From positions 992,001-1,056,000 of the forward strand of contig JACJID010000004.1 of the NCBI GenBank assembly GCA_014138725.1: a stretch of 64,000 nucleotides of DNA, in the 5' to 3' direction. Both the position numbers and the translations under genes were made by a program. The notes under the pieces are model-generated. The model worked only from the letters and a program-made list of their open reading frames with translations. It ran no database searches and was not told the DNA's origin. Numbering within the stretch: the stretch's first letter is position 1; each line of letters begins with the position of its first letter. The stretch is from Kutzneria viridogrisea (GTDB lineage Bacteria; Actinomycetota; Actinomycetes; Mycobacteriales; Pseudonocardiaceae). Of this stretch, positions 27,719-35,458 are shown one piece after another.

Positions 27719-29260
27719 ATGGCCCCCAGCACCCAGGTTGAGCACCCGGACGGTCGAGTCGAGCTGGTGGACGACGCGCGGATCGCCGACAGCCCCTACT
27801 ACAACCCCGAGCTGGCGCCGGTCCCGCTCACGCGGCGCACGTGGAGCACCTACAACTTCTTCGCGCTGTGGATGGGCATGGCCCACAACATCCCCAGCTA
27901 CACCCTGGCCGCCTCACTGATCGCGCTGGGCATGGACTGGGTGCAGGCCTTCCTGACCATCACGCTGGGCAACCTGGTCGTGCTGATCCCCATGCTGCTC
28001 AACAGCCACGCGGGCACCCGCTACGGCATCCCGTTCCCGGTGTTCGCGCGCAGCTTCTTCGGCCTGCGCGGGGCGAACCTGGCCGCCCTGCTGCGGGCGT
28101 TCATCGCCTGCGGCTGGTTCGGCATCCAGACCTGGGTCGGCGGCGAGGCGGTCTACGTCATCGTGGGCAAGCTGTCCGGTCCCGGCTGGACAGACTCGAC
28201 CGTGCTGCTCGGCCAGCACTGGACCATGTGGCTGTCCTTCGCCCTGTTCTGGGTGGTGCAGATGCTGATCATCTGGCGGGGCATGGAGGCGATCCGCCGG
28301 TTCGAGAACTGGACCGCCCCGCTGGTCTCGGTGGGCTTCCTGATCCTGCTCGGCTACGTGCTGATCAAGGCGGGCGGCTTCGGCCCGATCCTGTCCGAGC
28401 CCTCCAAACTGGGCTGGGGGCCCGGGTTCTGGGCGGTGTTCGCGCCCTCGCTGATGGCGATGATCGCGTTCTGGTCCACGCTCTCACTGAACATGCCCGA
28501 CTTCACCCGGTTCGGCGGCAGCCAGCGCAAGCAGTTGTGGGGCCAGGTGCTCGGCCTGCCCACCACGATGTCGTTCATCGCGATCGTGGCCATCCTGACC
28601 ACCTCCGGCGCGGTCTCCCTGTACGGCACCGCGATCTGGGACCCCGCACAGCTGGCCAGCCGCTTCGACAGCCCGGTGCTGGTGGTCGTCGCGCTGGTCG
28701 CGCTGGTGCTGGCCACGGTCTCGGCGAACCTGGCCGCCAACGTGGTCAGCCCCTCCTACGACTTCTCCAACGCCTTCCCGCGCCGGATCACCTTCGCCAC
28801 CGGCGGGCTGATCACCGGCGTGCTCGGCGTGCTGATCCAGCCCTGGCGGCTGATCTCCGACCCGCACATCTACATCTTCACCTGGCTGGGCTTCTACGGC
28901 GGGGTGCTGGCCGCGGTGGCCGGGGTGCTGGTCGCGGGCTACTGGGTGGTCGACCGCACCGAGCTGGACCTGGTGGAGCTGTACCGGCCCGGTGGCCGGT
29001 ACTGGTTCAGCGGGGGCTGGAACTGGCGGGCACTGGTGTCCACTGTGGTCGGTGCCGTGCTCGCGGTTGGCGGTGCCTACTCCGCGCCGGGCCAGGGCCC
29101 GTTCCCCGAGCACGGGCTCATCCCGCTGCTCAAGCCGCTCTACGACTACAGCTGGGTGGCCGGGCTGATCGGCGCCTTCCTGGTGTACCTGCTGCTGTCG
29201 CGGCCCGCCGTGCAGCGCAGCGCGCCGAGGGTCACCCCGTTGCCGGTGGGCGAGGACTGA
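27719..29260 (+). CDS. NCS1-family nucleobase/hydantoin permease
   Basis: 513-residue membrane protein with about 12 helices. NCS1 marks: LTRRTWSTYNFFALWMGMAH and NIPSYTLAASLIALGMDW at the start, later TRYGIPFPVFARSFFGLRGA, GWFGIQTWVGGEAVY, and SLNMPDFTRFG. This pattern is shared by uracil, allantoin and hydantoin importers (PucI, Mhp1). ATG 27719 follows AGGAG. The next genes encode beta-ureidopropionase and dihydropyrimidinase, so uracil, dihydropyrimidine or hydantoin uptake is the likely role. Confidence 0.92.
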   Translation: MAPSTQVEHPDGRVELVDDARIADSPYYNPELAPVPLTRRTWSTYNFFALWMGMAHNIPSYTLAASLIALGMDWVQAFLTITLGNLVVLIPMLLNSHAGTRYGIPFPVFARSFFGLRGANLAALLRAFIACGWFGIQTWVGGEAVYVIVGKLSGPGWTDSTVLLGQHWTMWLSFALFWVVQMLIIWRGMEAIRRFENWTAPLVSVGFLILLGYVLIKAGGFGPILSEPSKLGWGPGFWAVFAPSLMAMIAFWSTLSLNMPDFTRFGGSQRKQLWGQVLGLPTTMSFIAIVAILTTSGAVSLYGTAIWDPAQLASRFDSPVLVVVALVALVLATVSANLAANVVSPSYDFSNAFPRRITFATGGLITGVLGVLIQPWRLISDPHIYIFTWLGFYGGVLAAVAGVLVAGYWVVDRTELDLVELYRPGGRYWFSGGWNWRALVSTVVGAVLAVGGAYSAPGQGPFPEHGLIPLLKPLYDYSWVAGLIGAFLVYLLLSRPAVQRSAPRVTPLPVGED

Positions 29261-29309
29261 TCGCCCGCAATACCTTGTCCCCTTGGACACCGAACAGTCA
29301 GGAGATCAC

Positions 29310-30152
29310 GTGGCACAGATCGTCAGGGCAGGGCTGATCCAGCAGCGGTGGACCGGTGACAAGGAGTCGATGATCCGCAACGCGGTGGACGCGATCGCCA
29401 CCGCCGCCTCGCAGGGCGCGCAGGTGGTGTGCCTGCAGGAACTGTTCTACGGTCCGTACTTCTGCCAGGTGCAGGACACCGACTACTACTCCTACACCGA
29501 GCAGATCCCCGACGGCCCGACCACCCAGCTGATGTGCGAGGTGGCCCGCCAGCACGGGGTCGTGCTCGTGGTGCCGATGTACGAGCAGGAGCAGCCGGGG
29601 GTCTACTACAACACCGCGGCCGTGATCGACGCGGACGGCAGGTACCTGGGCAAGCACCGCAAGAACCACATCCCGCAGGTGAAGGGCTTCTGGGAGAAGT
29701 TCTACTTCCGCCCCGGCAACATGGGCTACCCGGTGTTCGACACGGCGGTGGGCCGGATCGGGGTCTACATCTGCTACGAGCGGCACTTCCCCGAGGGCTG
29801 GCGCGCGCTGGGCCTGGCCGGGGCCAAGATCGTGTTCAACCCCTCGGCGACCAGCCGCGGCCTGTCTGAGTACCTGTGGCGGCTGGAGCAGCCAGCGGCG
29901 GCGGTGGCCAACGAGTACTTCGTCGGCACGATCAACCGAGTCGGGGTCGAACCACTGGGCGAGAACGAGTTCTACGGCCAGACCTACTTCGCCGACCCGC
30001 GCGGGCAGCTGATCGGCGCGGCCGCCTCGGACACCGAGGAGGAGATCGTGGTGCGGGACCTGGACATGGGCCTGCTGGAGGAGGTCCGCGACCTGTGGGC
30101 CTTCTACCGCGACCGCCGCCCCGACAGCTACGACTCGCTGGTGAAGCCGTGA
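29310..30152 (+). CDS. beta-ureidopropionase / N-carbamoyl-amino-acid hydrolase (nitrilase superfamily)
   Basis: 280 residues of the nitrilase fold. The catalytic triad is visible: E44 in VVCLQELFYGPYFC, K118 in GKHRKNHIP, C155 in GVYICYERHFPEG. It hydrolyses N-carbamoyl-beta-alanine to beta-alanine, carbon dioxide and ammonia, the last step of reductive pyrimidine breakdown; hydantoin-derived carbamoyl amino acids are the alternative substrate. GTG 29310 was chosen because of AGGAG just upstream. It is followed 73 bp later by dihydropyrimidinase. Confidence 0.9.
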   Translation: MAQIVRAGLIQQRWTGDKESMIRNAVDAIATAASQGAQVVCLQELFYGPYFCQVQDTDYYSYTEQIPDGPTTQLMCEVARQHGVVLVVPMYEQEQPGVYYNTAAVIDADGRYLGKHRKNHIPQVKGFWEKFYFRPGNMGYPVFDTAVGRIGVYICYERHFPEGWRALGLAGAKIVFNPSATSRGLSEYLWRLEQPAAAVANEYFVGTINRVGVEPLGENEFYGQTYFADPRGQLIGAAASDTEEEIVVRDLDMGLLEEVRDLWAFYRDRRPDSYDSLVKP

Positions 30153-30225
30153 GCGGGCCTGCGAGCGAACCAATGGGCACAGGGCCGGTGCGAAGCACTG
30201 CACCGAGCGCTAGCGAGGTGCGGTG

Positions 30226-31614
30226 ATGAGCATCCTGATCAAGGGCGGCACCGTGCTCAGCTCCACGGGCTCGGTGCGCGCGGACGTGGTCGTGGAAGGC
30301 GAGCGCATCCTCGCCGTCACCGCCCCCGACGGCTGGGCGGGGCAGGCCGACACGGTGATCGACGCGACGGGCAAGTACGTGCTGCCCGGCGGCATCGACG
30401 GCCACACGCACATGGAGATGCCCTTCGGCGGCACGGCCTCGGTGGACACCTTCGAGACCGGTACGATCGCCGCCGCATGGGGCGGGACCACGACGGTCGT
30501 GGACTTCGCCGTGCAGGCCAAGGGCAGCTCGCTGCTGTCCACACTGGACAAGTGGCACGAGAAGGCCGATGGCAACTGCGCCATCGACTACGGCTTCCAC
30601 ATGATCGTGTCGGACGTGAACGACGGCACGCTCAAGGAGATGGACGCCTGTATCGACGCGGGGGTCAACACCTTCAAGATGTTCATGGCCTACCCCGGTG
30701 TCTTCTACTCCACCGACGGGGAGATCCTGCGCGCCATGCAGCGGGCGCGGGGCAACGGCGGCACGATCATGATGCACGCGGAGAACGGCATCGCGATCGA
30801 CGAGCTGGTGGCCCAGGCCCTCAGCGAGGGCCGCACCGAGCCGGTGCAGCACGCGCTGACCCGCCCGCCGGAGCTGGAGGGCGAGGCCACGCACCGGGCG
30901 ATCCAGCTCGCCAAGGTCACCGGTGCCCCGCTCTACATCGTGCACCTGTCGGCCATGCAGGCGCTGGCCGAGGTCGCCGCGGCCCGGGACACCGGTCAGA
31001 ACGTGTTCGCCGAGACCTGCCCGCAGTACCTGTTCCTGTCCATCGAGGACCTGGCCAAGCCCGAGTTCGAGGGCGCCAAGTTCGTCGCCTCCCCGCCGCT
31101 GCGCGACAAGGAGCACCAGCCCAAGCTGTGGCAGGGGCTGCGCACCAACGACCTGTCCGTGGTCTCGACCGACCACTGCCCGTTCTGCTTCGTGGAGCAG
31201 AAGGAGCTGGGGCGCGGGGACTTCTCCAAGATCCCGAACGGGATGCCTGGGGTCGAGCACCGGATGGACCTGATCTACCAGGGCGTGGTCGGCGGCGAAC
31301 TCTCCCTGTCCCGCTGGGTCGAGGTCACCTCCACCACCCCCGCCCGCATGTTCGGCCTCTACCCCCGCAAGGGTGTGATCGCCCCCGGCTCCGACGCCGA
31401 CATCCTCGTCTACGACCCGGAGGCCACCCAGGTCCTGTCCGCCGAAACCCACCACATGAACGTGGACTACTCGGCGTACGAGGGGATGCGACTGAAGGGC
31501 AGGGTCGACACCGTGCTCTCCCGCGGCAGGGTGGTCGTGGACGGCAGCGGCTTCCACGGCGGCCGGGGCCACGGCAGGTTCCTGTCCCGCGAACTCAACC
31601 AGTACCTGAACTGA
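30226..31614 (+). CDS. dihydropyrimidinase / hydantoinase
   Basis: 462-residue cyclic amidohydrolase. Metal ligands are H60 and H62 (GGIDGHTHMEMPFGG), the carbamylated lysine K151 in VNTFKMFMAYPG, H184 in MMHAENG, a later histidine in YIVHLSAMQAL and the aspartate of STDHCPF. It opens dihydrouracil or 5-substituted hydantoins to carbamoyl amino acids, which the preceding enzyme cleaves. ATG 30226 gives the family N-terminus; a GTG codon directly upstream is also possible. The enzyme works in the cytoplasm as a tetramer in relatives. Confidence 0.94.
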   Translation: MSILIKGGTVLSSTGSVRADVVVEGERILAVTAPDGWAGQADTVIDATGKYVLPGGIDGHTHMEMPFGGTASVDTFETGTIAAAWGGTTTVVDFAVQAKGSSLLSTLDKWHEKADGNCAIDYGFHMIVSDVNDGTLKEMDACIDAGVNTFKMFMAYPGVFYSTDGEILRAMQRARGNGGTIMMHAENGIAIDELVAQALSEGRTEPVQHALTRPPELEGEATHRAIQLAKVTGAPLYIVHLSAMQALAEVAAARDTGQNVFAETCPQYLFLSIEDLAKPEFEGAKFVASPPLRDKEHQPKLWQGLRTNDLSVVSTDHCPFCFVEQKELGRGDFSKIPNGMPGVEHRMDLIYQGVVGGELSLSRWVEVTSTTPARMFGLYPRKGVIAPGSDADILVYDPEATQVLSAETHHMNVDYSAYEGMRLKGRVDTVLSRGRVVVDGSGFHGGRGHGRFLSRELNQYLN

Positions 31615-31626
31615 GAAGGGTCCACA

Positions 31627-32619
31627 ATGGACTTCGGTGTTGTGCTGCAGACCGACCCGCCCGCCCGCGAGGTGGTCGAGTTCATGCGGGTGGCCGAGGA
31701 CAGCGGCTTCGGCTACGGGTGGACCTTCGACTCCTGCATCCTCTGGCAGGAGCCGTTCGTGATCTACTCGCAGGTGCTGGCCGCCACCCAGCGGCTGGTG
31801 ATCGGTCCGATGGTGACCAACCCGAGCACCCGCGACTGGTCGGTGACGGCCTCGCTGTTCGCCACGCTCAACGACATGTTCGGCAACCGCACGGTGTGCG
31901 GGATCGGGCGGGGTGACTCCGCGCGGCGGGTGATCGGGCAGAAGCCCGCGACCCTGGCCACGCTCGGCGAGGCCATGCACGTGATCAAGGAGCTGGCCGA
32001 GGGCCGCGAGGTGGCGCACCACGGCACGCCGGTGCGCATCCCGTGGGTGCGTGACGGCAAGCTGGAGATGTGGATGGCCGCGTACGGGCCCAAGGCGCTG
32101 AAGATGGTCGGCGAGCAGGCCGACGGCTTCATCCTCCAGACCGCCGACCCGGACATCGCGCGCTGGACCATCGGCGCCGTGAAGGACGCGGCGCGGGCGG
32201 TCGGCCGGGACCCGGAGGCCATCACGATGTGCGTGGCGGCCCCGGCCTACGTGGGCACCGACCTGGCGCACCAGCGCGACCAGATGCGCTGGTTCGGCGG
32301 CATGGTGGGCAACCACGTCGCCGACCTGGTCGCCCGCTACGGGGACGGCGGCGGGGTGCCCAAGGCGCTGACCGACTACATCAAGGGCCGTGCCGGCTAC
32401 GACTACTCGCACCACGGTCGCGCGGGCAACCCGTCCACCGACTTCGTGCCCGACGAGATCGTGGACCGGTTCTGCCTGGTCGGCCCCGAGGCGGCCCACG
32501 TGGACCGGCTCCAGGAGCTGGCGTCCATCGGCGTGCACCAGTTCGCGCTCTACCTGATGCACGACGAGCGCGACAAGACGCTGGCCAGCTACGGGGAGTC
32601 GGTGATCCCCGCGGTGTGA
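31627..32619 (+). CDS. luciferase-like F420-dependent oxidoreductase (TIGR03842-like)
   Basis: 330 residues of the bacterial-luciferase-like TIM barrel. Recognisable segments: MDFGVVLQTDPPAREVVEFM, the FDSCILWQEPFVIYSQVLAA strand, IGPMVTNPSTRDWSVTASLF, GIGRGDSARRVIG and AYGPKALKMVGEQADGFIL. It starts 12 bp after the dihydropyrimidinase stop, so it belongs to that operon. The family is annotated as F420-dependent and tends to sit next to hydantoinases. The cluster lacks a classical dihydropyrimidine dehydrogenase, so this could be the redox step (inference). Confidence 0.85.
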   Translation: MDFGVVLQTDPPAREVVEFMRVAEDSGFGYGWTFDSCILWQEPFVIYSQVLAATQRLVIGPMVTNPSTRDWSVTASLFATLNDMFGNRTVCGIGRGDSARRVIGQKPATLATLGEAMHVIKELAEGREVAHHGTPVRIPWVRDGKLEMWMAAYGPKALKMVGEQADGFILQTADPDIARWTIGAVKDAARAVGRDPEAITMCVAAPAYVGTDLAHQRDQMRWFGGMVGNHVADLVARYGDGGGVPKALTDYIKGRAGYDYSHHGRAGNPSTDFVPDEIVDRFCLVGPEAAHVDRLQELASIGVHQFALYLMHDERDKTLASYGESVIPAV

Positions 32620-32622
32620 GGT

Positions 32623-32675
32623 GTCATGAAAGTGCCGTTCCTGGCGTTGGACGCCAGGAACGGCACTTTCATGAC
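32623..32675. repeat. perfect hairpin repeat, copy 1 (ATGAAAGTGCCGTTC family)
   Basis: 25-bp perfect stem with a 3-nt loop between convergent genes. The outer arm is GTCATGAAAGTGCCGTTC; the inner, copy-specific stem is CTGGCGT/ACGCCAG. The right arm contains the stop codon of the SGNH gene. It is probably a bidirectional terminator derived from, or spread as, a dispersed repeat. Copies 2 and 3 are at 37198 and 42237. Confidence 0.9.
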
Positions 32676-33427
32676 GCGTCCAGCACCCGCAGGTACGCCG
32701 CCTGCCCCTCGGCGTTCGGGTGGAACGAGCCGTCCACCGGGAACACCACGCTGTTGATCCACGGCTGCGCGCCGCACACCCCGTGCCCGGCGAAGACCGG
32801 CCGCGCGTCGGCGAACACGGCGCCCGCGGCGGTGGCCCGCTCCGAGGTCACGCGGGCGAGTTCGTCGGCGCCCGCGTTGAGCGCCGAGCGCTTGGCCGCG
32901 CTGAGCCCGCCGCCGCACGGGCCGTCCTCGAACAGCCGCGGGTAGCCCACCACGACGAGCTTGGCGGCCGGGGCCTTATCGCGGATCGCCCGGTAGGTCC
33001 TGTCCAGGTCCGCGCCGAGCCTGCCGTTGACCACTGCCACCGCGCCGTCCACCTTCGCCTTACAGGCCGAGTCGCTGCCAAGCACGCAGGTCGTCAGCAC
33101 CTCGGTGAACCCGATGTCGTTGCCGCCAACGGAGATCGACACGAGCGTGGTGTCCGGCCCCAGCGCGCCGAGCTGCCCGTTCAGCACCTCTGCCGTGCTG
33201 GCGCCGCTGCACGCCACGGTCTGGGCGGAGGCATCGCGGTGCTCCTGAGCCCACAGCGCCGGATAGGCGTTGAAGCTGCGCTCGCAGCTGCCGCTGCTCG
33301 GGTCGTAGTCCCCGGCGCCGACCCCGGCCGCGTAGGAGTCGCCCAGTGCGACGTAGTGCGTTTGCGCTGGTCCAGGCGCCGGGAGGAGAAGCGCCGAGCT
33401 GAGCAGCAACGCCGTGAAAGCACCCAT
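32669..33427 (-). CDS. secreted SGNH/GDSL hydrolase
   Basis: 252 residues with a signal peptide (ALLLSSALLLPAPGPAQ). All SGNH blocks are present: YVALGDSYAAG (Ser nucleophile), the block II glycine region, SISVGGNDIGF (Gly/Asn oxyanion) and DGSFHPNAEGQ (Asp-x-x-His). Four further cysteines may form disulfides, as in secreted Streptomyces lipases of this type. Likely a lipase/esterase. The stop lies in the arm of a hairpin repeat. It is divergent from the gene at 33545. Confidence 0.92.
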   Translation of the reverse strand: MGAFTALLLSSALLLPAPGPAQTHYVALGDSYAAGVGAGDYDPSSGSCERSFNAYPALWAQEHRDASAQTVACSGASTAEVLNGQLGALGPDTTLVSISVGGNDIGFTEVLTTCVLGSDSACKAKVDGAVAVVNGRLGADLDRTYRAIRDKAPAAKLVVVGYPRLFEDGPCGGGLSAAKRSALNAGADELARVTSERATAAGAVFADARPVFAGHGVCGAQPWINSVVFPVDGSFHPNAEGQAAYLRVLDAS

Positions 33428-33488
33428 GGCACCTGCGTACCACTGTTCGGGGATACCTCCGCATCAGCCGATCTGGTTGTCTTTGAGT

Positions 33489-33525
33489 GTTACCTGGCAT
33501 TACTGTTACCTCAAGTTACAGTTAA
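33489..33525 (+). promoter_or_regulatory. TTAC-rich repeated motif upstream of diiron-protein operon
   Basis: GTTACC at 33489-33494 and 33505-33510, GTTACA at 33515-33520 and GTTAA at 33521-33525 form an AT-rich island in the otherwise GC-rich gap before 33545. Spacings are 16, 10 and 6 bp. It may be promoter plus operator for the operon; the cognate regulator is not in the neighbourhood. AGGAGG at 33532-33537 is the ribosome-binding site for GTG 33545. Confidence 0.45.
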
Positions 33526-33544
33526 GCGGATAGGAGGACGGCCC

Positions 33545-34423
33545 GTGTCCGCGCTGCCCGAACAACCCGACCGCCTGCTCCTGCACGCCCGTGACGTGCA
33601 GTTCGACTGGTCCCAGCTGCCGATGCACTGGGTGCCCGGCGAACCGTTCAGCACCCACCTGCTCAACGTGCTGCACCTGCTGCTGCCCGAGGGCGAGCGC
33701 TGGTTCGTGCGGACCTTCCAGGAGGCGCTGCCGCTGATCGGGGACGACCGGCTGCGCGAGGACGTGCTGGGCTTCTGCGGGCAGGAGGCCGTGCACGCCG
33801 AGGCACACGACGGGGTGCTGCGACACCTGCCGTCCAAGGGGCTGGACCCCACGCCGTTCACCGATCAGGTCGGGTGGATCTTCAGCCGGATCCTCGGTGA
33901 GAAGCGCCAGCTTACCGGGCGCGCCCGGCACGAGTACCTGGTGGAGCGGCTGGCGATGATCGCCGCCATCGAGCACGTGACCGCCCTGCTCGGCCACTGG
34001 GTGCTCAACTCCCCCGGGCTGGACCGGGCCAGGACCGACCCCACCATGCTGGACCTGCTGCGCTGGCACGGCGCGGAGGAGGTGGAGCACCGCTGCGTGG
34101 CCTACGACGTGATGCGCCACTTCGACGGCCGCTACTTCCGCCGCGTGCGCGCCATGCTGATCGCGGGCCCGGTGCTGACCATCATGTGGATCAAGGGCGT
34201 GCGCTTCCTGATGGCCAACGACCCCGAACTGCCGCCCGGCAGCAAGCCCCGCTGGCGCGACTTCCGCAGCGCGGCCAAGCGCGGCCTGTGCCCGAGCGGG
34301 GGCAGCCTGCTGCGCTCGCTGGCCCGCTACTTCCGGCCCGGCTACTACCCCGACCAGGAGGGCTCCACCGCGCAGGCGGTCGCCTACCTGGCCCAGTCTC
34401 CCGCAGCGCGGGCCGCGCACTGA
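33545..34423 (+). CDS. PF10118-type 'metal-dependent hydrolase'; predicted ferritin-like diiron protein
   Basis: 292 residues of the family usually named metal-dependent hydrolase. The visible metal ligand pattern is E51 (LPEGERWFV), E81-x2-H84 (QEAVHAEAH), E143 (AAIEHV) and E179-x2-H182 (EEVEHRC). This is the four-helix E / ExxH / E / ExxH arrangement of diiron oxygenases and ferritins, not of a classical hydrolase. GTG 33545 has a perfect AGGAGG upstream. The next gene, coupled by TGATG, encodes a flavin/2Fe-2S reductase that could feed electrons. Activity unknown; oxygenase is inferred. Confidence 0.82.
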   Translation: MSALPEQPDRLLLHARDVQFDWSQLPMHWVPGEPFSTHLLNVLHLLLPEGERWFVRTFQEALPLIGDDRLREDVLGFCGQEAVHAEAHDGVLRHLPSKGLDPTPFTDQVGWIFSRILGEKRQLTGRARHEYLVERLAMIAAIEHVTALLGHWVLNSPGLDRARTDPTMLDLLRWHGAEEVEHRCVAYDVMRHFDGRYFRRVRAMLIAGPVLTIMWIKGVRFLMANDPELPPGSKPRWRDFRSAAKRGLCPSGGSLLRSLARYFRPGYYPDQEGSTAQAVAYLAQSPAARAAH

Positions 34424-35445
34424 TGCCGGACCGCTTCCTCCGCGGACTCGCGGTGTTCACCGACGTGTACACCCGCTCCCTGCCGCTGCTCGGGCGCAGC
34501 CGCAAGCAGGCGGGCCCGCTGGAACGCGCGCTGCGCCTGGAGGTCGTCGACCGCCGCGTCGAGGCCGAGGACGTGGTCAGCATCCAGATGTCCACATCGG
34601 ACGGTTCCGCGCTGCCCCAGTGGTTCCCTGGCTCGCACCTGGACCTGCACCTGGCCTCGGGCCGTCGCAGGCAGTACTCCCTGTGCGGAGACCCGGCAGA
34701 CCGCGACTCCTACCGGATCGCCGTGCGGCGCATCACCGATGGCGGCGGCGGATCCGTTGAGGTGCACGAGGAACTGACCCCCGGCAGGCACGTGGTGGTC
34801 CGCGGGCCGCGCAACGCCTTCCCGTTCGTGCCGCACGGCAGCGCGCTGTTCCTCGCGGGCGGCATCGGCATCACGCCGATCCTGCCCATGGTGCGCGCCG
34901 CCGACCGGCTGGGCATGGACTGGCGGTTCGTCTACACAGGACGGTCGCGGGCCACCATGCCCTTCCTGGACGAGCTGCCCGCCGGGCGGGTGCTGGTCCG
35001 GCCAGACGAGGAGTTCGGCGTGCCCACCGCCGCCGACCTGCTCGCCGACGCACCACGGGACGGTGCGGTGTACGTGTGCGGACCGACCCCGATGCTCGCC
35101 ACCGTGCGGGCCGGTTTCGGTGACTGCGCGGCCAGCGCACTGCACTTCGAGCGGTTCGCCCCGCCGCCGGTGGTGGACGGCAAGCCGTTCGAGGTGCAGC
35201 TGGGACGGGGCGGTGTGGTGCTCCAGGTACCCGCCGACCGCTCCGCGCTGGAGGTGATCCGCGAGCAGTTGCCCGGGGTCGCCTACTCGTGCCGCCAGGG
35301 CTTCTGCGGCACGTGCCGGGTGCGCGTGCTCGACGGGGTCGTCGAGCACCGGGACCGGCGGTTGACCGACAGGCAGCGCGCCGAGGGCGAGGCGCTGGTG
35401 TGCGTGTCCCGTGCGGACGGCGGGCGCTTGGTACTGGACCTGTAG
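34423..35445 (+). CDS. ferredoxin reductase-type oxidoreductase (FAD/FMN + NAD + 2Fe-2S)
   Basis: 340 residues, VanB/phthalate-dioxygenase-reductase layout. Flavin domain with RRQYSLCGDP (flavin-binding RxYS), NAD domain with LFLAGGIGITPILPMV and YVCGPTPML, and a C-terminal plant-type 2Fe-2S domain with cysteines in YSCRQGFCGTCRVRVLDG plus the distal Cys in ALVCVSRA. Starts at ATG 34423 overlapping the previous stop. It would supply electrons to an oxygenase; the only candidate next to it is the diiron protein. Confidence 0.92.
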   Translation: MPDRFLRGLAVFTDVYTRSLPLLGRSRKQAGPLERALRLEVVDRRVEAEDVVSIQMSTSDGSALPQWFPGSHLDLHLASGRRRQYSLCGDPADRDSYRIAVRRITDGGGGSVEVHEELTPGRHVVVRGPRNAFPFVPHGSALFLAGGIGITPILPMVRAADRLGMDWRFVYTGRSRATMPFLDELPAGRVLVRPDEEFGVPTAADLLADAPRDGAVYVCGPTPMLATVRAGFGDCAASALHFERFAPPPVVDGKPFEVQLGRGGVVLQVPADRSALEVIREQLPGVAYSCRQGFCGTCRVRVLDGVVEHRDRRLTDRQRAEGEALVCVSRADGGRLVLDL

Positions 35446-35458
35446 ATCGGGAGGGCCG

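Noticed and set aside
29932-32562. 876-codon minus-strand open frame
   Set aside because: Lies antisense to beta-ureidopropionase, dihydropyrimidinase and the luciferase-like gene, all with clear catalytic motifs. His/Arg/Gly-rich composition is typical of an antisense GC-rich frame.
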